This document shows positions 32,722-40,739 of a stretch of 64,000 bases of DNA, piece by piece. The notes under the pieces are model-generated. The model was not told the origin of the DNA. It did no database searches and was given only the letters and a program-made list of their open reading frames with translations. The translations under genes and the position numbers were made by a program. The stretch lies in assembly GCF_041529975.1 (NCBI RefSeq), contig NZ_CP168030.1, forward strand, positions 124,001 through 188,000, given 5' to 3'. Each line of letters starts with the position of its first letter. The stretch's first letter is position 1. The stretch comes from Microbacterium maritypicum (GTDB taxonomy: Bacteria; Actinomycetota; Actinomycetes; Actinomycetales; Microbacteriaceae).

Positions 32722-34287
32722 TCAGGTCGGGTCGACGGGTGTCGGCAGGGACTTCAGGACGGCGGCGACGGCCTTCTTCGCGGCCTTCGGGGCCACCCCG
32801 CCGACCGGCACGGTGCCGAGCTGCGCGGCGATGCGTCCGGCGACGTAGGGGGCCGCGAACGACGTGCCGCTCCAGATCGCGAATCCGCCTCGATAGTCGT
32901 CGGGGTCGATCGTCTCCCGGCGGAGGCCGTCGACGTCTGCGCGAGTCGCCGCCTGAGAGCCTCCGACGAAGGCGGGCGAGGTGCTCACCACGGCGGCGCC
33001 CGGGGCGTAGGTCTGCACCCACGGGCCGACGTTCGAGAAGAGGGCGACCGACTGCGCCGAGGGGTTGAGCGCCCCGACCGACACGAGCGGGGTGCCGTCG
33101 TCGTGCGGGATGCCGTTGTCCGAGTCCGGCCACGGCCACAGCGATGCCGGGAACGAGGGCCGATCGATGGCGTCGTTGCCCGCCGAGCACACGACCACGC
33201 AGCCGAGCTCGCGGGCCTTGGCCAGCAGCTGGTGCAGCGTGAGGCTGAACATCTTGTCGACCGGAGTCTCGTGGTAGTAGCTCAGGGACAGGTTCAGCAC
33301 GTCGATCGGGAAGCCCGTCGTCGGGTCCTCGCGGTGCCGGATCAGCAGCGTGACGACCTGCGCGAGCGTGTCGAGCAGGGTGCTCTCGTCGACCACGCCC
33401 AGTGCGCCCGCCACGCGGATGGAGAGGATGTCGGCATCCGGAGCCGCCTGTCGCACGAGCCCCGCGATGAACGTGCCGTGGCCGGCGACCGCGTCGATCG
33501 CGCCGTCGAGCTGTCCGTACAGGTCGGGGTAGCGTTCCGGGTCGGCGTCGTCCGTGAGGCCCACGGGCACGCCGTCGAGGTCGAAATGCCGGGTGACGAT
33601 GTCGTCGGGAAGCCAGGCGTGCTCGCCGCATCCCGTGTCGAGCACCGCGACGACGGGTCGCCGCCCGCGCTTCGGCGCCGGTGCGCGCACGGGAGCAGGG
33701 CCCAGCCAGGTCACCGGCTGTCGCGCACCCCTCCCGGGCTCGAGGTAGTCGTCGCTGCCCGCGGCGCCCTCACCGCGCACCGGGTTGGTCCGGGTGAACG
33801 GGTTGGTCCGCGTGAAGGGATTGGTCCGGGTGAACGGGTTGAGCCCGACCGGATCGATGGACAGCACGTGGTCCAGGCTCGTGCGCGGCATGGGCGAGTG
33901 CGACATGCGCCGGGCACGCTGGAGCACCCGCCAGGCGTCGGGCGAGAACGGGGCCTCGCCGCCCACCGGCTCGACGGGGGTCGTCAACAGCAGGCGCTGG
34001 AACCCGGCGACGCCCGGAACCAGCTCGCCGTCGCCGATCCGGCGCGCTCCGCGCTCTTCCTCGAGCTGCCACCCGAAGGTGTCCGCCGCATCGCGCAGCG
34101 TCCGTACCTCCTGGTCGTAGGCTTCCTCGTCGCCGAGAGCTCGGGTGACCAGCAGTCGCTCCGGCAGGTACGCCGTCGGAAAGGCGCGGATGCCGTCCAC
34201 CGGCTCCGTGCTCGGGTCGAGGGCCGTTCCCCGGCGGATCGATCCTTCCGCGCGGTCCTGCCAGGTCCATCCCTTGGGCTGCTCCAT
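32722..34287 (-). CDS. Cytosolic subtilisin-like serine protease (S8) with NPFTRT repeats
   Basis: A 521-aa S8 peptidase. The triad is Asp217 (VVAVLDTGCGEH), His270 (VAGHGTFIAG) and Ser476 (WSGTSFAAPYVAG), with oxyanion Asn371 (CSAGND). There is no signal peptide or membrane segment, so it should act in the cytosol. Residues 1-140 are a unique N-terminal domain. Residues 150-169 contain NPFTRT three times in tandem, encoded by 18-bp DNA repeats, just before the catalytic domain; this may be a linker or a self-cleavage region. The ATG at 34287 has GAGAGG at proper spacing; the ATG two codons earlier touches it. It is 56 bases after the 151-aa gene in the sigma operon. Confidence 0.9.
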   Translation of the reverse strand: MEQPKGWTWQDRAEGSIRRGTALDPSTEPVDGIRAFPTAYLPERLLVTRALGDEEAYDQEVRTLRDAADTFGWQLEEERGARRIGDGELVPGVAGFQRLLLTTPVEPVGGEAPFSPDAWRVLQRARRMSHSPMPRTSLDHVLSIDPVGLNPFTRTNPFTRTNPFTRTNPVRGEGAAGSDDYLEPGRGARQPVTWLGPAPVRAPAPKRGRRPVVAVLDTGCGEHAWLPDDIVTRHFDLDGVPVGLTDDADPERYPDLYGQLDGAIDAVAGHGTFIAGLVRQAAPDADILSIRVAGALGVVDESTLLDTLAQVVTLLIRHREDPTTGFPIDVLNLSLSYYHETPVDKMFSLTLHQLLAKARELGCVVVCSAGNDAIDRPSFPASLWPWPDSDNGIPHDDGTPLVSVGALNPSAQSVALFSNVGPWVQTYAPGAAVVSTSPAFVGGSQAATRADVDGLRRETIDPDDYRGGFAIWSGTSFAAPYVAGRIAAQLGTVPVGGVAPKAAKKAVAAVLKSLPTPVDPT

Positions 34288-34343
34288 CGTCATCCTCTCG
34301 GTGCGGGTCGCCCCGCGGCTTCATCGACGGGCGGCGCCCGCGG

Positions 34344-34799
34344 TCACAGCTCGAACTGCGGGGTCGCGAGCGTGCGCGTCTCGTCCCCGATCGCGGTCGT
34401 CAGGCGCACGCGCGTGAGACCGGGCGGCACCTCGTCGAACGCGAAGCGTCCTGTCTCCTCCGGCGCGGCCGAGATCGTCTTCTCGCCCTGTGTCAGGAAG
34501 ACCTCTGCGGCACCGGTGTCGACCCAGCCGTCGACGCGGCGGCGACCGGATGCGGTGCGCGTCACGTGCAGAAGGATGCTGGTGGTGCCGTCGCTGAACT
34601 GCAGGGTGAGCGCATCCGCCTCACCCCGCACGGCGCCGAGCTGCCCCTCCACGAGGGTGAGCAGCGCGTACTCGCGGTTCAGCCCGTCGGCGGCCACGGC
34701 GGCGACCATGCGGTCGATCAGACCGGCGGGCACGGGGTCGACGTCGCTCCAGAGCGTGCGGAGGCGTGCGAACATCTCGGCGTCCTCGTGAGCGCTCAT
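34344..34799 (-). CDS. 151-aa protein of unknown function, coupled to the sigma factor (possible anti-sigma)
   Basis: I do not recognise this protein. Residues 1-50 look helical (DAEMFARLRTLWSDVDPVPAGLIDRMVAAVAADG) and residues 55-151 look like a beta-sandwich with short strands (LTLQFSDGTTSILLHVTRT, GRFAFDEVPPGLTRVRLTT). It has no transmembrane segment and no HxxxCxxC zinc motif. Its ATG overlaps the sigma factor stop by 4 bases, the usual place for an anti-sigma factor, so a soluble anti-sigma role is a fair guess. Alternatively it could be a substrate or adaptor of the protease encoded next. Confidence 0.65.
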   Translation of the reverse strand: MSAHEDAEMFARLRTLWSDVDPVPAGLIDRMVAAVAADGLNREYALLTLVEGQLGAVRGEADALTLQFSDGTTSILLHVTRTASGRRRVDGWVDTGAAEVFLTQGEKTISAAPEETGRFAFDEVPPGLTRVRLTTAIGDETRTLATPQFEL

Positions 34800-35431
34800 G
34801 CGAATCCCCCCGCCTGGGCGGTCGGCGGTGCGTCCAGCAGCGCGCGGAGCTTGGCCAGGCAGCGATTGCGCGTCGGGCCGATGCTTCCGATGGGCATCGC
34901 GAGGTCGCTCGCGATGCGCGCATAGTCGGGCCGGTCTTCGAAGGCGATCACGCGCAGGAGCTTCTGGCACCGTTCGTTGAGGCGGCGCACGGCCGTCCAC
35001 AGCCGTCGGTTCTCGTCGCCGAGCGTCGCGTGCTCCTCGGCCGAAGCCTGCTCGGGAAGGAGAGCATCGAGGTCGTCGTCGACGGTCGTGTCGATCTTGC
35101 CGTGCGCCTTGGCGACCTTCCAGGCCTCGCGCCGGGCAGTGGTCGTGAGCCAGGCCGACACCGCCCGCGGGTCGCTGATCGAACCGTGGCCGCGCACGAG
35201 CTGCAGCCAGGTGGTCTGCACCACGTCTTCCGCGAGCGTGCGTTCGAGCCCGTACGCGCGCACCACATGCCAGAGCACGGGGGTCATCAGTCGTACGAGC
35301 TCGTCCATCGCGCGGCCATCGCCCTCGCGCCATGCGCCGAACAGATCCGCGGCGCGCTCCCAGCGTGCGCGCCCGTCATCCGAAGCAGGATCGAGAGCGG
35401 CGCCGGGTGCGCCGTCGATCATGAAGCCCAT
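34796..35431 (-). CDS. ECF-type RNA polymerase sigma factor
   Basis: A 211-aa sigma-70-family protein with regions 2 and 4 only. Region 2 spans about 38-105 (DELVRLMTPVLWHVVRAYGLERTLAEDVVQTTWLQLVRG). Region 4 (about 150-200, LNERCQKLLRVIAFEDRPDYARIASDLAMPIGSIGPTRNRCLAKLR) has the promoter-recognising helix-turn-helix. It heads an operon with a 151-aa protein, a subtilase and a CHAT protein, so it probably controls that operon and perhaps other genes. The start at 35431 was chosen because AGGTGTG lies about 10 nt upstream; the ATG at 35422 is possible. A perfect TGTGATCACA palindrome touches the start. Confidence 0.88.
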   Translation of the reverse strand: MGFMIDGAPGAALDPASDDGRARWERAADLFGAWREGDGRAMDELVRLMTPVLWHVVRAYGLERTLAEDVVQTTWLQLVRGHGSISDPRAVSAWLTTTARREAWKVAKAHGKIDTTVDDDLDALLPEQASAEEHATLGDENRRLWTAVRRLNERCQKLLRVIAFEDRPDYARIASDLAMPIGSIGPTRNRCLAKLRALLDAPPTAQAGGFA

Positions 35432-35441
35432 TGTGATCACA
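35432..35441. promoter_or_regulatory. TGTGATCACA palindrome at the sigma factor start
   Basis: A perfect 10-bp palindrome that directly abuts the chosen ATG of the sigma factor gene. A protein bound there would block initiation. It contains both half-sites of a CRP-like box but without the usual 6-base spacer. Confidence 0.35.
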
Positions 35442-35545
35442 CCTACCAGGAGCACGGCAAGAGGTTTCTGATACATGACTTCATCCAAGAATTCCGCGCT
35501 CGTCCGGCGGTCGGGCGTGGGGGCGGACCTCGATAGCGTTGAGGG

Positions 35546-35764
35546 GTGATCGCCCTCTCCGTCGTGCTCTTCCTCAACGCCGCCTTCAACGCCGTCGTCT
35601 GGCCGCAGTTCTACAAGCGCGTCGCCCACGATCCGCGTGCGCGCGACGAGAACGGCAAGGCCACCGCGTTCCTCAAGGTGCACGCCGTCCTCATCGCGAT
35701 CGCCCTGGTGCTCGCACTGGTCTCGGTGCTCGCCGGCGTCGCGGCGCTGACCGGCGCTCTCTAG
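35546..35764 (+). CDS. SCO4848-family small membrane protein
   Basis: A 72-aa protein with two hydrophobic helices (about 1-20 and 47-70) around a basic loop (WPQFYKRVAHDPRARDENGKATAFLKVHAVL). The FNAVVWPQFYKRV pattern is that of the actinobacterial SCO4848-type membrane proteins, whose function is unknown. It starts with GTG; TAGCGT (35534-35539) ends 6 bases before it, so the mRNA is probably leaderless, although GAGGGG touches the start. It is divergent from the sigma operon and ends 24 bases before the convergent MFS gene. Confidence 0.82.
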   Translation: MIALSVVLFLNAAFNAVVWPQFYKRVAHDPRARDENGKATAFLKVHAVLIAIALVLALVSVLAGVAALTGAL

Positions 35765-35788
35765 CGCCGCACCTCTTCCGGGAGCGGG

Positions 35789-37165
35789 TCAGGCCGACTC
35801 GAACTCCTTCGCGTGCGCGGCCCACCGCGACTCGACCGGCAGCGCGCGCAGTGCCCGATTGCCGACGGCCAGAGCCACGGATGCCAGGCACAGCGCGGCG
35901 CAGAGCAGCAGCGTCCACTCCCGCCCGATCCAGGCGAGACCGAAGCCGGCGATGAGGGGCGCGAGCGGCATCGCCCCCATGCCGAGCACTCCCGCGGCGC
36001 TGTTGGCGCGGCCGAGCAGGTGGGTCGGTGTCGCCACCATGAAGTAGCCCATCATCCCGGCGTTGAGCGCGGGCACCAGCAGCACCGAGGCGCCGAGCAC
36101 GACGGCGATCGCCCACGGTGTGGTGACCATCGTGAGCGCGACGACCCCGACGGTCGCGACCGAGAGCCCGGCGATCGTCAGGATCCCGGCCTTGATGCGG
36201 GGGACGAGCAGGGGGGCGCACACGGCGCCGACGAGCATCACCGCCCCGATCGATGCGCTCAGCGTGCCGATCAGGAGCTCGGAGTGGCCGTCCTGCTGCA
36301 GCGAGTAGATGACGGTGGTGATCGCGGCGTTGAACCCGAGGTTCACGACCGTGGTGATGAGCAGGACGCCGCCGAGGTCGGGCCGGGAGAGCAGCCAGGC
36401 GAACGCCTCTCGCAGCTCCGCCCAGGCGTTCCGCTTCGCGGGGGCGGCCGACGCAGAGGTGCCGAAACCCAGGTCATCCGTCGCGGCGACGGCGTGTTCT
36501 GCCACCACGCGCCGCGGGTCGTCCGGGTCGTCTCCGTTTTCGCCGGCTGCTCCGGTGTCGACCACCCCGGCACGACGCGCCTGGCGCCCCAGCATCCAGG
36601 CGGTCAGGGCGGCGATCGCGTGGCAGAGGGTCATGACGACGCCGACCGCCCAGCCGCCGATGCCGAGGAGCAGGCCGCCGAGCGGGCCGCCCGCGAGCTG
36701 GAGGGCGGCATCGCGACCCTGGTTCGCGGCCTGCGCGCGACCCATCGCGTCGTCGGGGACGATCTCCTTGATCGCGCTCTCGCCGGCGACGTCGAAGAGT
36801 CCGCTGCGGGCGGCGAGGAGGATGTCGATCACCAGCAGCGAACCGAAGGTCATCGCGTCACCGAGGGCGAGCAGGGTGAAGGCCCCGGCCAGCACGATGC
36901 CGATCAGCGATCCGAGCAGCATCAGCGCGATGCGGCGGTGACGGTCGGCGAGAACCCCGCCGGCGAGGGTCATGAGCAGGCGGGCGACCATTCCGGCGGC
37001 GCCGATGATGCCGGCCTGTGCGGGATCGTTCGTCACGATGAGCGCGAGCAGCGGGATCGCGAACCCGAAGAGCGCTGCCGCGAGGCCCTTGCTCGTGTCG
37101 CTCAGCAACCAGGTGAGGTAGCGGCGGTTGTGCCACAGGCGATGCGACTCGGTGAGGGTGGTCAT
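35789..37165 (-). CDS. MFS transporter (MFS_3/enterobactin-exporter-like fold)
   Basis: A 458-aa membrane protein with about 12 helices. It has the start LWHNRRYLTWLLSDTSKGLAAALFGFAIPLL and the A-loop GGVLADRHRRIALML typical of the MFS_3 branch, and a cytoplasmic loop in the middle (about 215-265) rich in Asp, Ala and Pro. Exporters of this type remove drugs, macrolides or siderophores. The ATG at 37165 opens onto MTTLTESHR; the 9 residues before it in frame lie inside the operator and are unlikely to be translated. It is divergent from an ArsR-like regulator across a triple-repeat operator, which strongly suggests control by that regulator. Confidence 0.87.
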   Translation of the reverse strand: MTTLTESHRLWHNRRYLTWLLSDTSKGLAAALFGFAIPLLALIVTNDPAQAGIIGAAGMVARLLMTLAGGVLADRHRRIALMLLGSLIGIVLAGAFTLLALGDAMTFGSLLVIDILLAARSGLFDVAGESAIKEIVPDDAMGRAQAANQGRDAALQLAGGPLGGLLLGIGGWAVGVVMTLCHAIAALTAWMLGRQARRAGVVDTGAAGENGDDPDDPRRVVAEHAVAATDDLGFGTSASAAPAKRNAWAELREAFAWLLSRPDLGGVLLITTVVNLGFNAAITTVIYSLQQDGHSELLIGTLSASIGAVMLVGAVCAPLLVPRIKAGILTIAGLSVATVGVVALTMVTTPWAIAVVLGASVLLVPALNAGMMGYFMVATPTHLLGRANSAAGVLGMGAMPLAPLIAGFGLAWIGREWTLLLCAALCLASVALAVGNRALRALPVESRWAAHAKEFESA

Positions 37166-37178
37166 GCGTCGAGAGTAA

Positions 37179-37214
37179 TTGCGCAAGAACAATTGCGCAA
37201 GTTCTATTGCGCAA
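37179..37214. promoter_or_regulatory. Operator: three TTGCGCAA palindromes at 14-bp spacing
   Basis: TTGCGCAA occurs exactly at 37179-37186, 37193-37200 and 37207-37214. Each is a perfect 8-bp palindrome and start-to-start distance is 14 bases. The array fills the divergent gap between the MFS exporter (start 37165) and the ArsR-like regulator (start 37240). TAGGAT (37228-37233) is the likely -10 box of the regulator, 6 bases before its ATG. Confidence 0.75.
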
Positions 37215-37239
37215 TTTTGGGTGCGGGTAGGATCAGGGC

Positions 37240-37830
37240 ATGGCAGCAGACACCAGCGAGAGCAAGGGCGACGATCCCGTCTGGATGACCTCGGCCATGC
37301 TCAAGGCCTACTCCCACCCGCTGCGTCGGCAGATGATCCGCCTGTTCTCGCGGCGAGACTTCCTGCGAGCGGCGGACATCGCCGCCGAGCTCGGGGTGCC
37401 GGCCAACAGCGCGAGCTTCCACCTGCGCGCACTCGCCGATGCCGGTCTCATCGAAGAGGCGCCCGAGCAGGCCCGCGACCGGCGTGATCGTGTCTGGACC
37501 GGGCACAAGGGTCCCCTCAACGTGGGCGGCCCGGACAGCCCCGTGGTCGACGAGGAGCTCGGGACCGCGGTGATCGCTGCTCTGGTGGAGGACCATCACG
37601 ATCTGATGCGCCGAGTGACCGCCTGGACCCCCGAGTACGTCGCCGGACGCACGGCCGAGGTGCACGCCGCCTTCACCCAGAGGACGATCCGGTTGACCGA
37701 GTCCGAGTTCGACGACGCGATGGTGAAGATCAACGATGTGCTGAGCGCCGCCGATGACGCGCACGACAGTGCCGACCCCGACGGCCGCTACTGGCAGGTG
37801 GACGTGATCGCCGCCGACGACACCATCTGA
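37240..37830 (+). CDS. ArsR-like winged-helix regulator
   Basis: A 196-aa regulator with a winged helix at about 18-80 (MLKAYSHPLRRQMIRLFSRRDFLRAADIAAELGVPANSASFHLRALADAGLIEEA), then a wing with RDRRDRVWT and a ~100-residue helical domain of unknown ligand. No metal-binding Cys pair is present, so it is not a metal sensor. It probably binds the TTGCGCAA array just upstream, repressing the divergent MFS exporter and itself. The start is likely leaderless: the -10 box lies 6 bases before the ATG and no Shine-Dalgarno is present. It ends 12 bases before the stop of the convergent FUSC gene. Confidence 0.87.
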   Translation: MAADTSESKGDDPVWMTSAMLKAYSHPLRRQMIRLFSRRDFLRAADIAAELGVPANSASFHLRALADAGLIEEAPEQARDRRDRVWTGHKGPLNVGGPDSPVVDEELGTAVIAALVEDHHDLMRRVTAWTPEYVAGRTAEVHAAFTQRTIRLTESEFDDAMVKINDVLSAADDAHDSADPDGRYWQVDVIAADDTI

Positions 37831-37842
37831 CGCGGTCCGGGA

Positions 37843-38949
37843 TCAGTCGTCCGTCGCCGGGCTTCCACTGAGGATCAGGATGCGGCGCAGGTGCATCGCG
37901 GTGAGCACCCCGGGGCCCATCGAACGACGCACATCGACGGTGCGACTGTCGACCGTCTCGAGGAGGAGCCGCGTCGCACGGGCGGCCTCGCCGCGCACAC
38001 GATGGTCTTCCGGGGTCGAGGCGTCACCGCGCGCGATCACCTCCGCCACGGCGTGACACGCGGCGGACAGCGGCTCGGGCAGTGCGGGGTCGAGAGCGAT
38101 GCCGGCCGGTCGGTCCCAGATGGTGTCCGCGATCGCGTCCGAGATGTCGCGGATGAGGTGGGCGATCCGGTCGAGAGCGGCGAGTTCCTCGTGGCTCTGC
38201 TGCATCCGCGCTCGGTGCCCCTTCGCCCGGGGATTTCCGCGACGGCTCTCGTCGGCCTCCACGAGTGCCGCCCACAGCTCACCCGTCGTGTCGGCGAGTG
38301 AGGCGGCGTCGTCGGCCCACTGCCCGTGCTCCGGCGGCCAGGACTCGGAGACCGCCGATCCGATGTCGTCGAGATGTCGGGCGAGCTGCTCGCGGAAGGC
38401 GGCCACTCGTCCCTCCGCGGCGACGGTGAGCGGTGCGGGCGCGATCAGGACGTTGACCACGAGGCCGATGACGATCCCGACCGCGGTCTGCGTGAGGTAT
38501 CCGAGGGAGTAGTCGTCGGCGTTCTGTCCGCCGATGATCAGCACGAACATCGCGGCCATCGGGATGTATTCGCGTCCGGCACCGAACCAGCCCGTTCCGG
38601 AGACGAGCACTCCCACACCCACGACGAGCGGGATGGTCCACCACGTGGGCCCCACCGTGAGCACCACCACCGTGGCGAGGCCGATGCCGGCGGCGAGCCC
38701 GAGCAGCGTCTGGAAGCTCGACTTCGCCGACCCCATCAGCGTGGGGTACATGCTCAACAGTGCCCCGAGCGGGGCGTAGTAGGGGTACTCGTCGGTGACC
38801 CCCGGCATGTGCGGGGCGATGAGCCAGGCGAGACCGACCGCGAGCATCGTCTTCGCGACGAGCAGCAGGCGTGCGGGGAGGACGGCTTCGCGGAGGGCGT
38901 GTGCGATGCCTGCGCGGCGTGCACGGAATCGGGGCTGGCTCTGCGTCAC
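37843..38949 (-). CDS. FUSC-family membrane protein (aromatic acid exporter-like)
   Basis: A 368-aa protein with a hydrophobic N-terminal half (about six helices, 25-175) and a soluble helical C-terminal half. LLVAKTMLAVGLAWLIAPHMPG, YYAPLGALLSMYPTLMGSAKSSFQTLLGLAAGIGLA and YIPMAAMFVLIIGGQNADDYSLGYLTQTAVGIVIGLVVN follow the FUSC/ArAE_2 pattern. Related proteins export aromatic acids or shape membrane stress responses; the substrate here is unknown. It starts with GTG, preceded by GAGAGGATGCC. It is monocistronic on the minus strand. Confidence 0.82.
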   Translation of the reverse strand: MTQSQPRFRARRAGIAHALREAVLPARLLLVAKTMLAVGLAWLIAPHMPGVTDEYPYYAPLGALLSMYPTLMGSAKSSFQTLLGLAAGIGLATVVVLTVGPTWWTIPLVVGVGVLVSGTGWFGAGREYIPMAAMFVLIIGGQNADDYSLGYLTQTAVGIVIGLVVNVLIAPAPLTVAAEGRVAAFREQLARHLDDIGSAVSESWPPEHGQWADDAASLADTTGELWAALVEADESRRGNPRAKGHRARMQQSHEELAALDRIAHLIRDISDAIADTIWDRPAGIALDPALPEPLSAACHAVAEVIARGDASTPEDHRVRGEAARATRLLLETVDSRTVDVRRSMGPGVLTAMHLRRILILSGSPATDD

Positions 38950-39075
38950 GGCATCCTCTCTTTCGGCGCGTGCGGGTGGGGCGTGGTGCCGGTGATTCCG
39001 CGAGCGTATGCGCCCGGTGCGCGGCCGACGAGCGGGTTGCTTCCTCGGCCGGGTACCGGTAGCGCGCAGACGCGA

Positions 39076-39111
39076 CGACGCCGGCCACCCCAGGGAGGGT
39101 GACCGGCGTCG
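39076..39111 (-). terminator. Hairpin terminator of the GntR-ABC operon
   Basis: A 15-bp stem with one mismatch (CGACGCCGGCCACCC at 39076-39090 and GGGTGACCGGCGTCG at 39097-39111) and a 6-base loop. It lies 25 bases downstream of the permease stop on the minus strand. Confidence 0.75.
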
Positions 39112-39135
39112 AGAGGTGCGGCGGCGGAGGTGCGC

Positions 39136-39822
39136 CTACGGGATGGTCCTCCGGAAGGCGAGGAACGAGACGCCCGTGAGCACCGCGGTGGCGAGGAGGC
39201 CCCAGAGTGCGAGACCGAGCGCGCCGAGGTCCATGATCCCCGCGCCGACGTGCGACCAGAGGTCGAGCCGCGTCACCAGGAACACCAGGCCGAGCAGCAC
39301 CAGGGAGAGCGCGATGCTCACGATGATTAGCACCAGCTGTCCCCAGCTCTTGTAGATCGTCGCGCCGGTGAAGCCGAGCACGAAGAAGAACAGCGCGAGG
39401 GTGAAGTAGACCACGAAGGCGCCGCCCGGACCCGCATCCCACAGCCACGGCAGGTAGAAGACGTAGCCGTTGATGCCGTATCCGTCGGTGGCCACCTCGA
39501 TGCCGCCTCCGATGAGGAACAGCACGCCCATGATCGCGCTGCCGAGTATCGCGGTGAGCAGCGTGCCGAAGAAGAACTCCCTGCGGGTGATGCTCATCGC
39601 CTGCGAGAACGGGAAGGTGAGCGTCATCGCCGACATCCCGATGGCGAAGAAGTACCAGAGCGGAGCCTGACCGCCGCCGCCGTACTTCGGGGTGTCGACC
39701 GGGATCATCGCGTAGATGAGGACCGAGATCACCACCGCTGCGGCGAGGATGATCAGCGGGTACCAGACGAAGGTGCCCTTGTTGATCAGCTGCAGGCGGA
39801 TGACGTTGACTGTGCGTCGCAT
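39136..39822 (-). CDS. ABC-2-like membrane protein of a YtrA-type operon
   Basis: A 228-aa protein with about six hydrophobic helices (MTLTFPFSQAMSITRREFFFGTLLTAILGSAIMGVLFLIGGG and later FVVYFTLALFFFVLGFTGATIYKSWGQLVLIIVSIALSLVLLGLVFL). The ITRREFFFGT loop before a helix is typical of ABC-2 and YtrC-like permeases. It shares one base with the stop of the ATPase gene before it, so the two are translationally linked. Together they likely form an exporter for lantibiotics, drugs or lipids, but the substrate is not known. Confidence 0.8.
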   Translation of the reverse strand: MRRTVNVIRLQLINKGTFVWYPLIILAAAVVISVLIYAMIPVDTPKYGGGGQAPLWYFFAIGMSAMTLTFPFSQAMSITRREFFFGTLLTAILGSAIMGVLFLIGGGIEVATDGYGINGYVFYLPWLWDAGPGGAFVVYFTLALFFFVLGFTGATIYKSWGQLVLIIVSIALSLVLLGLVFLVTRLDLWSHVGAGIMDLGALGLALWGLLATAVLTGVSFLAFRRTIP

Positions 39823-40739
39823 CAGCGGACCTCCTCTTTCGCGCCGGAGTCATTCGTGGCGGAGTGGGCCTCCGCCTTCTGGGTGAGACGGACGACGAGC
39901 TGCTGCAGCGAGACCGGAGCGAGATCCAGGCCGGATGCCGTGACCTCGGCCCGCTCCTCCGCACTGAGACGGCCGAGCACGGTGACGGATGCCACGCGCC
40001 CGAGAGCCTCGCGGTGGAGCACCTCTCGGCCCGCGACCCAGGCGTCGACCTTGGCGGCCTCGCCCACGATGGTGACGGCGCGTTCGCGGACGGCATCCGT
40101 GTCTTCGTTCAGGATGATCTGGCCGTTGTCGATCACGATGACCTTCTCGATGAGGTTGGAGACCTCGTCGATCAGGTGCGACGACAGGATGATCGTGCGC
40201 GGGTGCTCGGCGTAGTCCTCGACCAGTCGGTCGTAGAAGATCTGCCGGGCGACCGCGTCGAGTCCGAGGTAGGGCTCGTCGAAGAAGGTGATCTCGGCGC
40301 GCGAGGCGAGTCCGATGATCACGCCCACCGCGGAGAGCTGGCCGCGGGAGAGCTTCTTGATCGTCTGCTTCATCGGCAGCTGGAACTCCGCGATGAGCTC
40401 GTCGGCGAACGCCTGATCCCAGTGGGGGAAGAACAGGCTCGCAGCCTTGAACGCGTGCTTCGGGTAGGCGTCGTCCGGGTACTTCTGGCTCTCCCGGACG
40501 AAGCAGATCCGGCCGAGCACGTGCGCGTTCTCGTACGGGTGCTCGCCGAACACCCGGACCGAGCCCGAGGACTCGAAGTTCTGGGCGGTGAGGATCGACA
40601 TGAGGGTGGTCTTGCCGGCGCCGTTGCGACCGAGAAGGCCGTAGATGGCGTTGCCTTCGATGCTGAGCGAGACGTTGTCGAGCGCTCGCTTCTCCTTGTA
40701 GCGCTTGTTGAGGTTCTGCACCTCGATGACGGCGGTCAT
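39822..40739 (-). CDS. ABC transporter ATPase (YtrB-like)
   Basis: A 305-aa ATPase. Walker A is LLGRNGAGKTTLMS (about 33-46), the signature is LSRGQLSAVGVIIGLAS, Walker B is ITFFDEPYLGLDA, and the H-loop is IILSSHLIDEVS. The ATPase core is followed by a 90-residue C-terminal domain (VGEAAKVDAWVAGREVLHREALG...) found in bacitracin/antibiotic-type exporters. It overlaps the GntR regulator stop by 4 bases. The order GntR, ATPase, permease is that of ytr operons, which respond to cell-wall-active peptides. Confidence 0.88.
   Translation of the reverse strand: MTAVIEVQNLNKRYKEKRALDNVSLSIEGNAIYGLLGRNGAGKTTLMSILTAQNFESSGSVRVFGEHPYENAHVLGRICFVRESQKYPDDAYPKHAFKAASLFFPHWDQAFADELIAEFQLPMKQTIKKLSRGQLSAVGVIIGLASRAEITFFDEPYLGLDAVARQIFYDRLVEDYAEHPRTIILSSHLIDEVSNLIEKVIVIDNGQIILNEDTDAVRERAVTIVGEAAKVDAWVAGREVLHREALGRVASVTVLGRLSAEERAEVTASGLDLAPVSLQQLVVRLTQKAEAHSATNDSGAKEEVR

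Noticed and set aside
33781..33834. CRISPR-like tandem repeat
   Set aside because: The 18-bp units are directly adjacent without spacers and encode a peptide repeat inside the subtilase.
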